Of a stretch of 64,000 nt of DNA, positions 8,588 to 16,996 are shown piece by piece. The notes beneath the pieces are model-generated. The model searched no databases and had not been told where the DNA came from. It saw nothing but the letters and a program-made list of their open reading frames with translations. Source of the DNA: Palleronia abyssalis (lineage in GTDB: Bacteria; Pseudomonadota; Alphaproteobacteria; Rhodobacterales; Rhodobacteraceae); the NCBI RefSeq assembly GCF_900302445.1, contig NZ_ONZF01000010.1:1-64000 (forward strand), given 5' to 3'. A program made the translations under genes and the position numbers. Within the stretch, counting starts at the first letter, position 1; the number at the start of each line of letters is the position of its first letter.

Positions 8588-8603
8588 GTCCACCGCGGTG
8601 GAC
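8588..8603. other. Putative parS centromere site, distal copy
   Basis: A perfect 16-bp palindrome GTCCACCGCGGTGGAC, identical to a second copy 109 bp away. Replicons of the repABC type carry perfect palindromes of this length as RepB-binding partition sites (parS), often near the operon. Two copies directly downstream of repC make this the best candidate. Confidence 0.7.
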
Positions 8604-8696
8604 ATCTGCTGGTCTGAGGTAAACTGAACAACCACCACGCGCCGCTAGGAGCGTTTGGACAGTTGTGGCTGCCATAAGCGCCGCTTCCCGTTTGAA

Positions 8697-8712
8697 GTCC
8701 ACCGCGGTGGAC
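8697..8712. other. Putative parS centromere site, repC-proximal copy
   Basis: The second GTCCACCGCGGTGGAC palindrome. It begins one base beyond the repC stop codon (TAA at 8714-8716, minus strand). Same interpretation as the copy at 8588: binding site for the RepB protein encoded in this operon. Confidence 0.7.
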
Positions 8713-8713
8713 A

Positions 8714-9769
8714 TTAGACAGTTCGCTCATTGGTTTCGGACAGTCGCTTGATCAAAGCTAGTGGATCAAATTGGTTTTGCCTTTGACCCAGGGTGATACT
8801 GTGAAAATACGCCCCGAAATCCCTGATGCGTTTTCCAAGCTGTAGCATGATGAAGATCGCGCATGACGCTTTCTGAACTCCTATAGCACTCTTGGCTTTC
8901 TCGAATGTTTCTGGATGAATGCCCATCATGGGTGCAAGTGTTCGAGCATGCTTTTCAATGTCCAACCAGTTTCTAAGTCTCACTGTGGAGAAGGATGTTG
9001 CCTGATCGCAGACTGAGGTCAGCAAGTGTGGCTTCAGTTCTTCATCGGCTACGTCGTTATCTAAATCTTTTTTTTCTTTTTTAGACTTAGATTGGTGCCG
9101 GACAGTTTGTCCGTCATTGGCGGGCAATTCCATAGTTTCTGGTGGGTCATCTGGGGTAGATAAACTCTGGCATTCTGCATCTGTACTGGCGAGCAGAGCG
9201 TGGTATTCGGGGAGGCTTAGCTTCCTGCGTAGAGCTCTCCGTGCGTAGTTGATGAATGCGTTGCTGGGATCGTACTCTTCCAAATGGGCGAGCTTTGTAA
9301 GGATCTGTTTGCGGACAAATATCCGATCACGCCGGTTATTCTCCATCTCTTGCGCGATGGCGATAAGCTCGCTTGCACGTTGGAGCAGGGGGGCGAGCGA
9401 CAATCCATAACTGATGCACTCCCCGCCGGACGAGCGAACGCGGTAGCGCTTTCGGTTCGAGCTGTCATTGCGCTTGATGAATCCGAGTTCAACGAAACGG
9501 TTGATGTGCCTGCGGAGTGTCCGTTCGTCAATTCCACCAACGCGCCGGCAGATTGAATTGTTCGACGCAAAAACCGTTTCGCCATGGCCAGGCTTCAGGA
9601 AACTGAGCATGGCTTGAAGTGTCTGTATGTGGCCAGGACGTAGACCAAACACGCTGCGGGCATCTCTCAGAGCCCTGAAGATGGTCCAGACGTCGGTTTC
9701 GGATGGGGGAAATGAGCCGCGGGTTGCATCAGCACCTGCGGCATCGATCGACAGTTTTGTAAATGCCAT
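8714..9769 (-). CDS. repC: Replication initiator RepC
   Basis: A 351-residue repABC-type initiator. Recognisable features are the N-terminal winged-helix region (FGLRPGHIQTLQAMLSFL, then NNSICRRVGGIDERTLRRHINRFVELGFIKR) and the C-terminal part with LRNWLDIEKHARTLAPMMGI and the conserved AIFIMLQLGKRIRDFGAYFHSIT. In this family the origin of replication lies inside repC, so the replicon's oriV is expected here. It is separated from repB by about 240 bases holding the antisense RNA. It is somewhat shorter than the usual roughly 400 residues. Base composition is less GC-rich than the neighbouring metal genes, as usual for repC. Confidence 0.93.
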   Translation of the reverse strand: MAFTKLSIDAAGADATRGSFPPSETDVWTIFRALRDARSVFGLRPGHIQTLQAMLSFLKPGHGETVFASNNSICRRVGGIDERTLRRHINRFVELGFIKRNDSSNRKRYRVRSSGGECISYGLSLAPLLQRASELIAIAQEMENNRRDRIFVRKQILTKLAHLEEYDPSNAFINYARRALRRKLSLPEYHALLASTDAECQSLSTPDDPPETMELPANDGQTVRHQSKSKKEKKDLDNDVADEELKPHLLTSVCDQATSFSTVRLRNWLDIEKHARTLAPMMGIHPETFEKAKSAIGVQKASCAIFIMLQLGKRIRDFGAYFHSITLGQRQNQFDPLALIKRLSETNERTV

Positions 9770-9870
9770 GGTTTGTTCACGATGACCGTTCGGCCCACAG
9801 CTTCCCTGTCTCCTCCCAAGATTTTATCTGGGAAAAGGCAATAAAAATCGGTTCACCGAATCGGTGACTC

Positions 9871-9899
9871 TTGACCGGTTTGCTGGAGGTTGCTACATC
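9871..9899 (+). promoter_or_regulatory. Promoter of the counter-transcribed RNA
   Basis: On the plus strand TTGACC (9871-9876) is followed after exactly 17 bp by TACATC (9894-9899). It faces against the repABC operon in the repB-repC gap, exactly where the antisense RNA promoter lies in characterised repABC replicons. Confidence 0.7.
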
Positions 9900-9904
9900 A
9901 TGAG

Positions 9905-9957
9905 TGCAAATCGAATGATGAGGGCTCTCCAGGGGAAACTTTGGGGGGCTCTTTTCT
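9905..9957 (+). ncRNA. repABC antisense RNA (ctRNA / incompatibility RNA)
   Basis: A short transcript is predicted from the promoter at 9871-9899 to a terminator hairpin: GCTCTCC (9924-9930), 12-base loop, GGGGGGC (9943-9949), then TCTTTTCTTT. Length of about 50 nt, location between repB and repC and orientation opposite to repC all match known repABC ctRNAs, which block repC expression and set copy number and incompatibility. Ends are estimated. Confidence 0.7.
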
Positions 9958-10007
9958 TTCTGGTCTTCGCTTTTCTCCTTTGCTCGGGTTCCTCTATGTG
10001 GCCTGGG

Positions 10008-10976
10008 TTAGGACCCAGAGCCGCTCTCATTCCGCCACTCATCGAAGAGTTGCAAAAGCGTAGCTTCCGCACGCTCCTCGAGCCACTGGCCGAATTCCGG
10101 GTTGTCCTTTTTGGCTATCTTGATGGCGACCGCTTTCTGATCGACTGTCAGCGTTCCGACAGTGTCGCCGCTCTCATTCTTGACGAGGGACGTCACGCCG
10201 CGACTGGTCGGTTTCTTGTCTGCACGAGCCTTGTGCGAGCAAGCAGAATAGACCGCCTGAAACCTCTCGGGGCTTGGAGTGTCGTCGGGCAGGGCGGCGA
10301 TCACCTCTTTGGCCGAATTCACCAAGTCTACCTTTTCCGATAGGGCCACTAAATCACCCCACTGCCGTCTTCCGATGCCATGTGCCGGCCCGATAAGCTG
10401 AACAAGCCCATCAGGCAGTTGATCGATAACGACCCGGTGGTTGGACACGCCTTGCCGGGTTAATCCCAAAGCATCCTGAATGACGCCGGGTTTATATCCA
10501 ATTTCCTGCATCTCTTTGATAAACAAAGATTTTTCTATGAAAGACGGATCAAGTCGAAGGTTGTTCTCTTGACCCTGTGCGATAAGCGAGGCGTCGTCGT
10601 CCAATGTGCGAACGATTGCCTTGACCGTTCCTCCGATCTTGCGGATCGCCGCCAGTCTACGGCGACCGTAGATGATGCGGTATCTGTCGGGTTGGCCCGA
10701 TGGGCGGACCATGATCGGCACTTGTTGGCCATGCTTGCGAATGCTCTCGGCAAGCTCGTCGATACTCGTATCTTCCAGCACCAACCGATCGCGAAGGCCA
10801 TCCATGTCAATCTGATCGGGTTCGATGTCCCGGATCGAATTGGCCGTGATTTCGCGCAAGGAGTCCCGCAATCCGCCAACAGAGCCGGGCAGCTTTGCAG
10901 CCTTTTGCAGGGTAGGGGAGGGAGCCGCGCTCTCTTTTTCGTCCTTCGGAGGTTGGTTGAAAATGTTTCTGGCCAT
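10008..10976 (-). CDS. repB: Plasmid partition protein RepB (ParB family)
   Basis: A 322-residue ParB-family protein. It has the ParB N-terminal domain with IDELAESIRKHGQQVPIMVRP and the YGRRRLAAIRKIGG motif, a GQENNLR-type segment, and a HTH region (LGLTRQGVSNHRVVIDQLPDGLVQLIG) for parS binding. The start at 10976 (MARNIFNQ) overlaps the repA stop codon (TGATG), so the genes are translationally coupled. RepB should bind the palindromes downstream of repC and work with RepA to segregate the replicon. Confidence 0.95.
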   Translation of the reverse strand: MARNIFNQPPKDEKESAAPSPTLQKAAKLPGSVGGLRDSLREITANSIRDIEPDQIDMDGLRDRLVLEDTSIDELAESIRKHGQQVPIMVRPSGQPDRYRIIYGRRRLAAIRKIGGTVKAIVRTLDDDASLIAQGQENNLRLDPSFIEKSLFIKEMQEIGYKPGVIQDALGLTRQGVSNHRVVIDQLPDGLVQLIGPAHGIGRRQWGDLVALSEKVDLVNSAKEVIAALPDDTPSPERFQAVYSACSHKARADKKPTSRGVTSLVKNESGDTVGTLTVDQKAVAIKIAKKDNPEFGQWLEERAEATLLQLFDEWRNESGSGS

Positions 10977-12175
10977 CAGCGACGCCCCCATGCCATTTGG
11001 ATCGTCTGCTCCAGTTCATCGGCAACGCCGTTCACGCTGGTCAGAGCACGATCAATCGTTTTCCTGATGAACTGGCCGGGATCAACTTCGTAGACGGTTT
11101 GCTGGGTCATTCCGGCGTCAGAGATTGCGGTAGACTTCAGCATGGGTTCAGTCATGACCTGGCCGGCGAGAATTGATCTCAGGTAGCCAGCCATTTGGGT
11201 CTGTGGCCCGTCTGATGGCTCATACCTTGTGATCAGGAATTTGACGAAATCCCATGTCACACGCCGTCCAATCGCTTCTTCCACGGCCTTTACCGTTTCT
11301 GACGCAAGTTTCAGGAATTGGCTCATGGAAGCGATGTCGAGCATGCCTGGCACGACGGTTACCAGGAGCCCCGTAGACGCCGCCAATGCCGTGAGAGTCA
11401 GAAAGCCGAGTTGAGGAGGGCAGTCGATCAATACGATGTCGTAATCTGCCTCTATCTCCTCGAGCGTTAAGGCGAGCCGCTCCGCAAAAATGGGCTGCAT
11501 CCGACGGGCGAGCGCGTTTGCTGTCTCGGTTTCGTACTCCGAGAGCATCAAGCCCGCCGGAACCATGTCGAGTTTGTGAAAGTAGGTCTTTTGGATCACG
11601 TCAGAGAGCGGAACCTGATCCTCATATCTCAAAGCATCATAGATTGTTCCGCCCTCGGCGAACTCGAGCTCAGGCCGAAAGCCGAAAAATGTGGTCAAAC
11701 TTGCTTGCGGATCGAGATCCAGGACCAAAACACGGTAGCCGCGCAAGGCATAACGCTGTGCAAGATGTATAGTCGCTGTTGTTTTCGACGAACCACCTTT
11801 GAAATTGACGACCGATAGCACCTGAAGTCGGTCGCCAACGCGTCGACCTGGCCGATACGATTCGGCGTTCTTTCCTGTGCGCTCCAAGATGTTACGCAAT
11901 TCGTCCACTTCTTGGGCTGTGTAGAATCGGTGCCCGCGGTTATCAGTATGCACTTCCGGGAAGCTACCGTCCTTGTGCCGGTTGCGCAGGTTAGACGTGC
12001 TTACGCGCAGGAGACCGGCAACTTCGGTCGAGCTGAAACGGCGCAAGGCTTTACGCTCTTCGGGTTCGAAGGCGATCTTCATCTGCCGATCCAATGACTC
12101 GGCCAGATTGTCGGCAAACGTGCCGATGTCAGAAGAGCCTATGCCTTGCGCATATCCAACGTTTCGATCATCCAT
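10976..12175 (-). CDS. repA: Plasmid partition protein RepA (ParA-type ATPase)
   Basis: A 399-residue partition ATPase with an N-terminal winged/MerR-like HTH (FSSTEVAGLLRVSTSNLRNRHKDGSFP, about 48-73) used for autoregulation and a deviant Walker A box KGGSSKTT (126-133), a second box LDLDPQASLT (152-161) and the switch segment YDIVLIDCPP. It is the first gene of the repABC operon and in this family also represses the operon promoter; an inverted repeat suited to that lies 63 bases upstream. Confidence 0.96.
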   Translation of the reverse strand: MDDRNVGYAQGIGSSDIGTFADNLAESLDRQMKIAFEPEERKALRRFSSTEVAGLLRVSTSNLRNRHKDGSFPEVHTDNRGHRFYTAQEVDELRNILERTGKNAESYRPGRRVGDRLQVLSVVNFKGGSSKTTATIHLAQRYALRGYRVLVLDLDPQASLTTFFGFRPELEFAEGGTIYDALRYEDQVPLSDVIQKTYFHKLDMVPAGLMLSEYETETANALARRMQPIFAERLALTLEEIEADYDIVLIDCPPQLGFLTLTALAASTGLLVTVVPGMLDIASMSQFLKLASETVKAVEEAIGRRVTWDFVKFLITRYEPSDGPQTQMAGYLRSILAGQVMTEPMLKSTAISDAGMTQQTVYEVDPGQFIRKTIDRALTSVNGVADELEQTIQMAWGRR

Positions 12176-12237
12176 ATCCTGCCGCCCGCTCTTGGCCCCT
12201 GTTAAGGCTCTTGATCATTTTGACGACGCACAACGTG

Positions 12238-12259
12238 TCTGACGCAATTTGCCGTCAGA
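12238..12259 (-). promoter_or_regulatory. repABC promoter-region operator dyad
   Basis: Perfect 7-bp arms TCTGACG (12238-12244) and CGTCAGA (12253-12259) with an 8-bp spacer, 63 bases upstream of repA. It is the likely binding site for RepA autorepression; the core promoter itself is not clear enough to name. Confidence 0.5.
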
Positions 12260-12316
12260 ATGGGAATGCCACGATCCAGCGAGTCCGGCAAGAAGAATCT
12301 AGATGTAGTGCAAAAG

Positions 12317-12338
12317 TTATCCACAGCACCTATAGGTG
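12317..12338 (+). other. DnaA box next to a 12-bp palindrome
   Basis: TTATCCACA (12317-12325) is a perfect consensus DnaA box, followed by the palindrome CACCTATAGGTG (12327-12338). An AT-rich run (about 12361-12395) follows. These lie in the 341-base gap between repA and the resolvase; no gene is seen there. They may take part in replication control, although oriV of repABC replicons is normally within repC. Confidence 0.5.
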
Positions 12339-12516
12339 TTGCCGCGTAAAGAACTCAGCAAGTCATTGATATAGATATATTAAATGTAGATCTAACCGAA
12401 TCGAGCCGCTACTCTGTTGAGTTGGCACAATAGCAGCTAACCCCAAACAACTAATGGCACTTTCTGCCTCCTGCGGAGTTTTCTCCCGGTGAAATTTTTT
12501 GGATTCGGGTCAGAAG

Positions 12517-13425
12517 CTACACCTGATCTTGGCTCGATTCGTACGGCATGAGGCCAAGTCGTTCCGCCCGCTCCAGCAGCATCTTCACCGACGAAGGCTG
12601 CCAGCTTGTCCGCCCGCGCGGCGTGCGTTCGCGCATCGCCTGCAGCCGATCACAAATTGCCTGAAGCGTGATGTCGGGATCTGCGCCTTTGATGCCAGCA
12701 ACAATGGCGGGCAGGCGGTCGTCGGTTTCGCGGTGCCCGGCGCGGGTCAGCACCTCGGTAGGCAGGAAGCCGTCGCGGACATAGGCCTTCACAGCGCGTA
12801 GCAGGCGGCTTTGGGTCCAGCGACGCGCCTCGGGCAAGGGGCCGTTGATGATGCGCACCACGTCTTCCCAAGCCAAGTCGGGGCGCAGACGGCGCACATG
12901 GGGCACCCAGTCTTGTGCCGTTTCGTTCAGGCGCTCCATGTAGCCATCCTGTCGCGCCAGTCGAACTTTGCGAAGAGCAACAGGGTCTTTGGCCCGCAGT
13001 CCGGGGTTGCCGCCCACGCGGCCCTTTGTACGCGCGCTCGCAAGCCCGGCCTTGGTGCGCTCGCGGATCAGGGCGCGCTCGAACTCGGCCGCGGCCCCCA
13101 GAACCTGCAGCGTGAACTTACCTTGCGGCGATGCAGTGTCGATCGGGTCCTGGATCGAGCGAAAGAACGCACCCTTGGCCTCCAACTGCTCGATCACCTC
13201 GAGAAGGTGCGACAAAGACCGTGCAAGGCGGTCGATGCGCACGACCACCAGCGTATCGCCCTTGCCGATGCGCTCCAGCACGCGCGCCAGCACCGGCCGC
13301 GCGCGGTCGCCGCCCGAGGCGTGTTCCTCGAAGATTTCGACGCATCCCGCGGTTTGCAGGGCCTCAGACTGGGGCAGGGGGGTCTGATCGTCTGTGGAGA
13401 CGCGGGCATAGCCTATGAGGGGCAT
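12517..13425 (-). CDS. Long serine resolvase (Tn3-type TnpR with C-terminal extension)
   Basis: A 302-residue serine recombinase. The N-terminal catalytic domain has YARVSTDDQ with the nucleophile Ser10, then VVRIDRLARS and the long E-helix (ERALIRERTKAGLASARTKG), followed by a resolvase HTH-like segment and a roughly 110-residue C-terminal extension, as in the long resolvases of the ISXc5/Tn5044 type. The start at 13425 (MPLIGYARVS) is where the family begins; the frame continues upstream without homology. It would resolve cointegrates of a transposon or multimers of the replicon. No transposase is next to it, so it may be a transposon remnant or serve the plasmid. Confidence 0.88.
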   Translation of the reverse strand: MPLIGYARVSTDDQTPLPQSEALQTAGCVEIFEEHASGGDRARPVLARVLERIGKGDTLVVVRIDRLARSLSHLLEVIEQLEAKGAFFRSIQDPIDTASPQGKFTLQVLGAAAEFERALIRERTKAGLASARTKGRVGGNPGLRAKDPVALRKVRLARQDGYMERLNETAQDWVPHVRRLRPDLAWEDVVRIINGPLPEARRWTQSRLLRAVKAYVRDGFLPTEVLTRAGHRETDDRLPAIVAGIKGADPDITLQAICDRLQAMRERTPRGRTSWQPSSVKMLLERAERLGLMPYESSQDQV

Positions 13426-13434
13426 AAAAACGGG

Positions 13435-13475
13435 CCGTTTGCAGTTTAGGATACCGCTACTAAACGACCGTTTGT
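13435..13475. other. Possible res site for the resolvase
   Basis: Directly upstream of the resolvase start are CCGTTTG repeats at 13435 and 13468 and an inverted repeat GTTTAG/CTAAAC (13444-13449, 13460-13465, 10-bp spacer). Resolvases normally act on sites beside their gene, so this cluster is the best res candidate. Confidence 0.4.
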
Positions 13476-13626
13476 AAGCGAATGCAAGTGCCGGCTCTGT
13501 GGGGCTGTTCAGTCCAAAGCCCTTGGTTCCCTTACGCTGAGCGCGATCAGCGAGCTCTCGCAGACCATTGCGCGCACGTGCTATATAAAGTGTGCAGGCG
13601 CACCCTGACAAAACCCTTGGGTAAAA

Positions 13627-13648
13627 TGCAAAAATGCCATATTTTGCA
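13627..13648 (+). promoter_or_regulatory. Inverted repeat over start of DUF1612-like gene
   Basis: TGCAAAA (13627-13633) and TTTTGCA (13642-13648) flank the ATG at 13634. An operator on the start codon would fit autorepression by the HTH protein encoded here, or indicates that translation really begins at the next ATG (13652). Confidence 0.4.
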
Positions 13649-14719
13649 CATATGGAGCCTCAGGCATGTATAAAGTATAATATTTTTGATGATCCTCTTG
13701 AGGATGCGGAGGAGCTTGAAGAGACTTCTGAGGACGACCTGTGGTTCCTGCCCGGTCCGATGGAAGAGGAGCCGCATTATCTGCCGCCCGGACCTAGGGC
13801 CGAAGTGCGTGAGACCGCTGTTCTTGACGATTGGCGACGTGCCGAGGCGGGCCATGCTGCCCGCCTTGCCCGTGTGGCCGGCCGGATCGGGGCGCTAGAC
13901 GACCGTCTGAAGCGTGGCCCGGAAGGCTGGCGGCACAGGCTTGCGTTGATCGAGGCGGCAGACCTCAGCTGGTTTGCAGGCGACCGAATTGGCCCGGATC
14001 GGCTGGCGCTCTGGATATCCATGCGCTTGTCCGGCGTGCAGGACGACACCGCAGCGCTTGCGCGTGTCGGATGGGCGGTGCGGCGTCTTACAGGCGGTCC
14101 CGGCCCAGACGTGGACCTGTCCGCCTTCCTCGATCGCCGTGACCCCGAGAACATGGTGGATGAAGCCGAGCCCTTCGCGGATCGCGCGGGCGGGTGGCTT
14201 GACCTGATGGCGCAAGCCGCCGACCTGCACCCGATCACGCGTGCCTGCATGGGGTTTCACCTCTGGAGCCTCGCGGGCCTCGGACAGCAGAGCAACCGAA
14301 TGGAAGCGGCGGTCACGGCGTCGCGCATTGCCGCGCATGAGGGCGAGGGGGCAATATTCGCACCCCTGGCCATGGGTGGGGCGGGGGCGCTGCGCGCCGG
14401 CGGCCCCCCGGCTGAACGTTTGGCGCGCGGGCTCGAGAAAATGGAAACGGCCTGCCTGACCGCGATGCGGCACCTCGACGATATCGAGACATGGTCGGCG
14501 CTGGCGGAAGCCGAGATGACCCCACTCTCGGGCAAGACGCCGCCAGCCCTGCGCGGAGTGCTGACCGAATGGCCCCTGGTCTCTGCCCCTATGGCCGAGG
14601 CCCTGACCGGAGCCAGCCGCGCCGCTGTCCAGCGCAACCTCGCCTGGATGGAAGCGCGGGATCTGGTCCGCGAGCTAACAGGGCAAGGACGGTTCCGAAT
14701 GTGGCGCGCCACAAACTGA
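13634..14719 (+). CDS. DUF1612-like protein with C-terminal helix-turn-helix
   Basis: A 361-residue protein resembling the rhizobial plasmid family annotated as DUF1612/HTH (RHE_PE00001 type). It has an acidic N-terminus (DDPLEDAEELEETSEDDLWFLPGP), a middle with RIGALDDRLKRGPEGWRHRLALIEAADLSW (about residues 86-115), and a C-terminal winged-helix (LVSAPMAEALTGASRAAVQRNLAWMEARDLVREL, about 313-346). Function unknown; the HTH suggests DNA binding. It is divergent from the resolvase with a 208-base shared upstream region. Family assignment rests on architecture and remembered similarity, so moderate. Confidence 0.65.
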   Translation: MPYFAHMEPQACIKYNIFDDPLEDAEELEETSEDDLWFLPGPMEEEPHYLPPGPRAEVRETAVLDDWRRAEAGHAARLARVAGRIGALDDRLKRGPEGWRHRLALIEAADLSWFAGDRIGPDRLALWISMRLSGVQDDTAALARVGWAVRRLTGGPGPDVDLSAFLDRRDPENMVDEAEPFADRAGGWLDLMAQAADLHPITRACMGFHLWSLAGLGQQSNRMEAAVTASRIAAHEGEGAIFAPLAMGGAGALRAGGPPAERLARGLEKMETACLTAMRHLDDIETWSALAEAEMTPLSGKTPPALRGVLTEWPLVSAPMAEALTGASRAAVQRNLAWMEARDLVRELTGQGRFRMWRATN

Positions 14720-14831
14720 TTGTCGAAGCGATCTGTGCGCGCCGATGTTGCGTCTATCCGCAGCACGGCTGAAACGGTGAGGAGCACCGTTTTGCAGATG
14801 CTCGAGGTCAAAGAGTTCGGCTGATCGGCTG

Positions 14832-14909
14832 AGACAATTCGGCTATCGCCACGTCCCCAACTACCATGAAAGCATTGTCGACTGGGTCGTGACCGGTCTG
14901 CGGGTATAA
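14832..14909 (+). pseudogene. Remnant of a rhodanese-domain protein (C-terminal end)
   Basis: Twenty-five codons ending in TAA read RQFGYRHVPNYHESIVDWVV then TGLRV, which matches the usual end of rhodanese-like proteins (L-R-x-x-G-Y-x-x-V-x-x-Y-x-x-S-x-x-D-W-x-x-x-G-L). No start or catalytic Cys segment precedes it in frame, so only the tail of a gene survives, just before the arsenite-permease pseudogene. The rest of 14720-15016 holds no feature I can name. Confidence 0.5.
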
Positions 14910-15016
14910 ACCGGACAGACCATACAACGCTCCAAGCGACGAACGAGCCGTTGTCGCAATGGCATGTCGAGTGATGTCTTCTTGAAAATCGCCTTCGGAA
15001 AGAGCAGGGGCAGGAC

Positions 15017-16009
15017 ATGAAGCTGCAAAATCTCGAACGCCATCAAGCCTGGATCTACCTCGCTGCCATCCTTTCCGGTCTGGTCTTGGGCTCGCTCGCC
15101 CCCGGTATCTCGGGGGTGTTCGAGGCGCTGCTTTCGCCGGTGTTGGGGCTTATGCTTTTCACTACCTTCGCTCAGATGCCGCTAGCGCACCTGCCGCGCG
15201 CGACGCGCGACCGGCGTTTCATCGGCACCATGTTGATCGGCAATTTCGTCCTGGTGCCGCTGCTGGTCTGGGGGCTGATCGCGTTCCTGCCTGACGATCC
15301 TGCGCTTCGGCTCGGGGTGCTTGTCGTGCTGCTGGTGCCCTGCACCGACTGGTTCATCACATTCACCCATCTCGGTCGCGGCGATGCGGTGCGTGCCGCG
15401 TCCGCGACACCGATCCTCCTCGCGGTTCAGTTCGCCAGTCTGCCGCTCTTCCTTTGGCTTTTTCTCGGCGAGGCATTCTTTGAGCTTCTCGCCGCCGACC
15501 GCATTGCCGCCGTCTTTGCGGCGCTTGTCCTGCTGCCGCTCACAGCGGCTTTCCTGCTGGAGCGTTGGGCAGAGGCGCGCCCGGAGCGGGCCGCGATCGT
15601 AAATCGCCTCGCCTGGCTGCCGGTTCCGCTTCTGGCTGTCGTGGTGTTCCTGATCGCGGCCTCGCAAGTCGACGCGGTACGGGATGCGCTGCCGGTTTTG
15701 GCGCAGGTGGCGGGCGCCTACGTCGCCTACCTCGTCGCCGCAGCACTTCTCGGTGCGGCGACCGGGCGGGCGGCCGGATTGTCCACTAGCGGGTGACGAA
15801 CGGTCATCTTCTCGCTCTGAACCCGCAACTCCTTCGTCGTACTTCCGCTGGTGCTGGTGCTTGGACCGGAGTGGAACGTGGCGGCCGTGGTCATCGTCTT
15901 CCAGTCGCTCGTCGAGCTCTTCGGCATGGTCGCCTATCTGTGGATCGTGCCGCGCTATCTGGTCCCCGAACATGCGGCGACCACGCAGGACTCCGCGGGG
16001 AACGAATGA
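15017..16009 (+). pseudogene. Arsenite/bile-acid-type permease (ACR3-like) with two in-frame TGA codons
   Basis: The frame encodes a multi-pass permease of the ArsB/ACR3-BASS type (starts MKLQNLERHQAWIYLAAILSG, about ten membrane segments, with the conserved VPCTDWFITFTHLGRGD). It stops at a TGA (15794-15796) after 259 residues, but the same frame continues with the family's conserved end, RTVIFSL, a second TGA (15818-15820), then TRNSFVVLPLVLVLGPEW and FQSLVELFGMVAYLWIVPRY to a TGA at 16007-16009. The family normally has Gly in SLGTRNSF, so the second TGA replaces GGA by one change. The truncated product lacks the last two membrane helices and is probably inactive. It lies beside merR and may once have served arsenic resistance. 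Confidence 0.75.
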
Positions 16010-16078
16010 TCGCAAACAACGGCGCTGGCACCATTGTCCGCTTGGCTGACATGCATGGGCGTCCTCAACTATGGCCCT

Positions 16079-16501
16079 TCAGGTCACCTCCGTCAGCGCG
16101 TCGATCACAGGGCATTCAGGGACATCGTCACCGGTGCATTGCGCCACGGTGGAAGACAGCACGCGTTCGATGCGTTTGAGATCGTCGATCTTGGCGCGGA
16201 CCGAGGCGAGATGCGAATTTGCCAGACCCTGCACCTCGCCGCAGGTCTGGGCACCGCCATCGACCAAGGCGAGCAGATCGCGGACTTCGTCGAGCGTGAA
16301 CCCAAGCTCGCGCGCGCGCATGATGAAGCACAAGCGCGCGACATGCCGATCATCGTAGACGCGATAGTTTTTGCTGGAGCGCGGCGGCTCGGGCATAACG
16401 CCGATGTTCTCGTAGTAGCGAATGGTCTCGAGATTGCAGCCGGTCAGCCTGGCCAGATCTCCGCGCCTGAGGACCTTCACCGATCTGTGACGATTTTTCA
16501 C
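16079..16501 (-). CDS. merR: Mercury-responsive regulator MerR
   Basis: A 140-residue MerR-family regulator: HTH with GDLARLTGCNLETIRYYENIG (14-34), a dimer helix, and three cysteines C87, C122 and C130, the set that binds Hg(II) in MerR (a Cu(I) sensor would lack the first). It is divergent from merTPF-merA. In the family the apo-protein bends and represses a promoter with a 19-bp spacer and activates it on Hg binding; such a promoter is present in the intergenic region. Confidence 0.92.
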   Translation of the reverse strand: MKNRHRSVKVLRRGDLARLTGCNLETIRYYENIGVMPEPPRSSKNYRVYDDRHVARLCFIMRARELGFTLDEVRDLLALVDGGAQTCGEVQGLANSHLASVRAKIDDLKRIERVLSSTVAQCTGDDVPECPVIDALTEVT

Positions 16502-16512
16502 GTTTGACCCTC

Positions 16513-16543
16513 TTGAGCCTGTACCTGCTACAGACCCTAGATT
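16513..16543 (+). promoter_or_regulatory. mer operator-promoter
   Basis: TTGAGC (16513-16518), a 19-bp spacer, then TAGATT (16538-16543). The spacer contains the dyad CTGTA-CCTGC-TACAG (16519-16533). The over-long spacer with a central dyad is the mark of MerR-controlled promoters. It drives merT onward. Confidence 0.8.
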
Positions 16544-16564
16544 GAGATCATCACTGAGGCAAGG

Positions 16565-16984
16565 ATGATTCGAACCATGACTGAAACCACATCCGCCGAC
16601 CGGCAGACGGCAATGGACGAAACAGGGGCTGCCGACAAAAAGGCATGGACGACAACCTGGCTCGGCGCGCTTGGCGCGCTGGCGATGACCTCATGCTGCA
16701 TCCTGCCGCTGGTGCTGGTCAGCTTCGGCGTTACCGGCGTTTTCATTGCGCAGCTGGGCGTTCTCTACCAGTACAAATGGATCACCTTCGCGCTGAGTGC
16801 CGCCTGCATCGGCTATGGATTCTACAAGGCCTACCGTCCGATCCCGACTGAGGCCTGCGCGGATGGCACCTGCGCGCGCCCCATGAACCGGAAACTCATG
16901 CGATCCATTCTTTGGATTGCCACCGCCATCGTCACCGTCGCGATGATCTTTCCCTATCTCACCCCATACCTTCTGTCCTACTGA
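16565..16984 (+). CDS. merT: Mercuric ion transporter MerT
   Basis: A 139-residue inner-membrane protein with three predicted helices. The first helix carries the Cys pair TSCCILP (C44-C45) that takes Hg(II) from MerP, and a cytoplasmic loop has the second pair in EACADGTCARP (C98, C103) that hands it on. The N-terminal tail (about 28 residues) is longer than in Tn501. ATG 16565 is preceded by GAGG at good spacing; ATG 16577 is an alternative. First gene of the mer operon. Confidence 0.93.
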   Translation: MIRTMTETTSADRQTAMDETGAADKKAWTTTWLGALGALAMTSCCILPLVLVSFGVTGVFIAQLGVLYQYKWITFALSAACIGYGFYKAYRPIPTEACADGTCARPMNRKLMRSILWIATAIVTVAMIFPYLTPYLLSY

Positions 16985-16996
16985 AAGGCCGAACCC

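Noticed and set aside
9864..10343. Plus-strand frame in the repB-repC gap
   Set aside because: It covers the ctRNA and the end of repB; the hydrophobic start arises from the terminator T-run.
16504..16509. TTGACC as the mer -35 element
   Set aside because: It is 28 bp from the -10; TTGAGC at 16513 gives the 19-bp spacer expected of MerR promoters.
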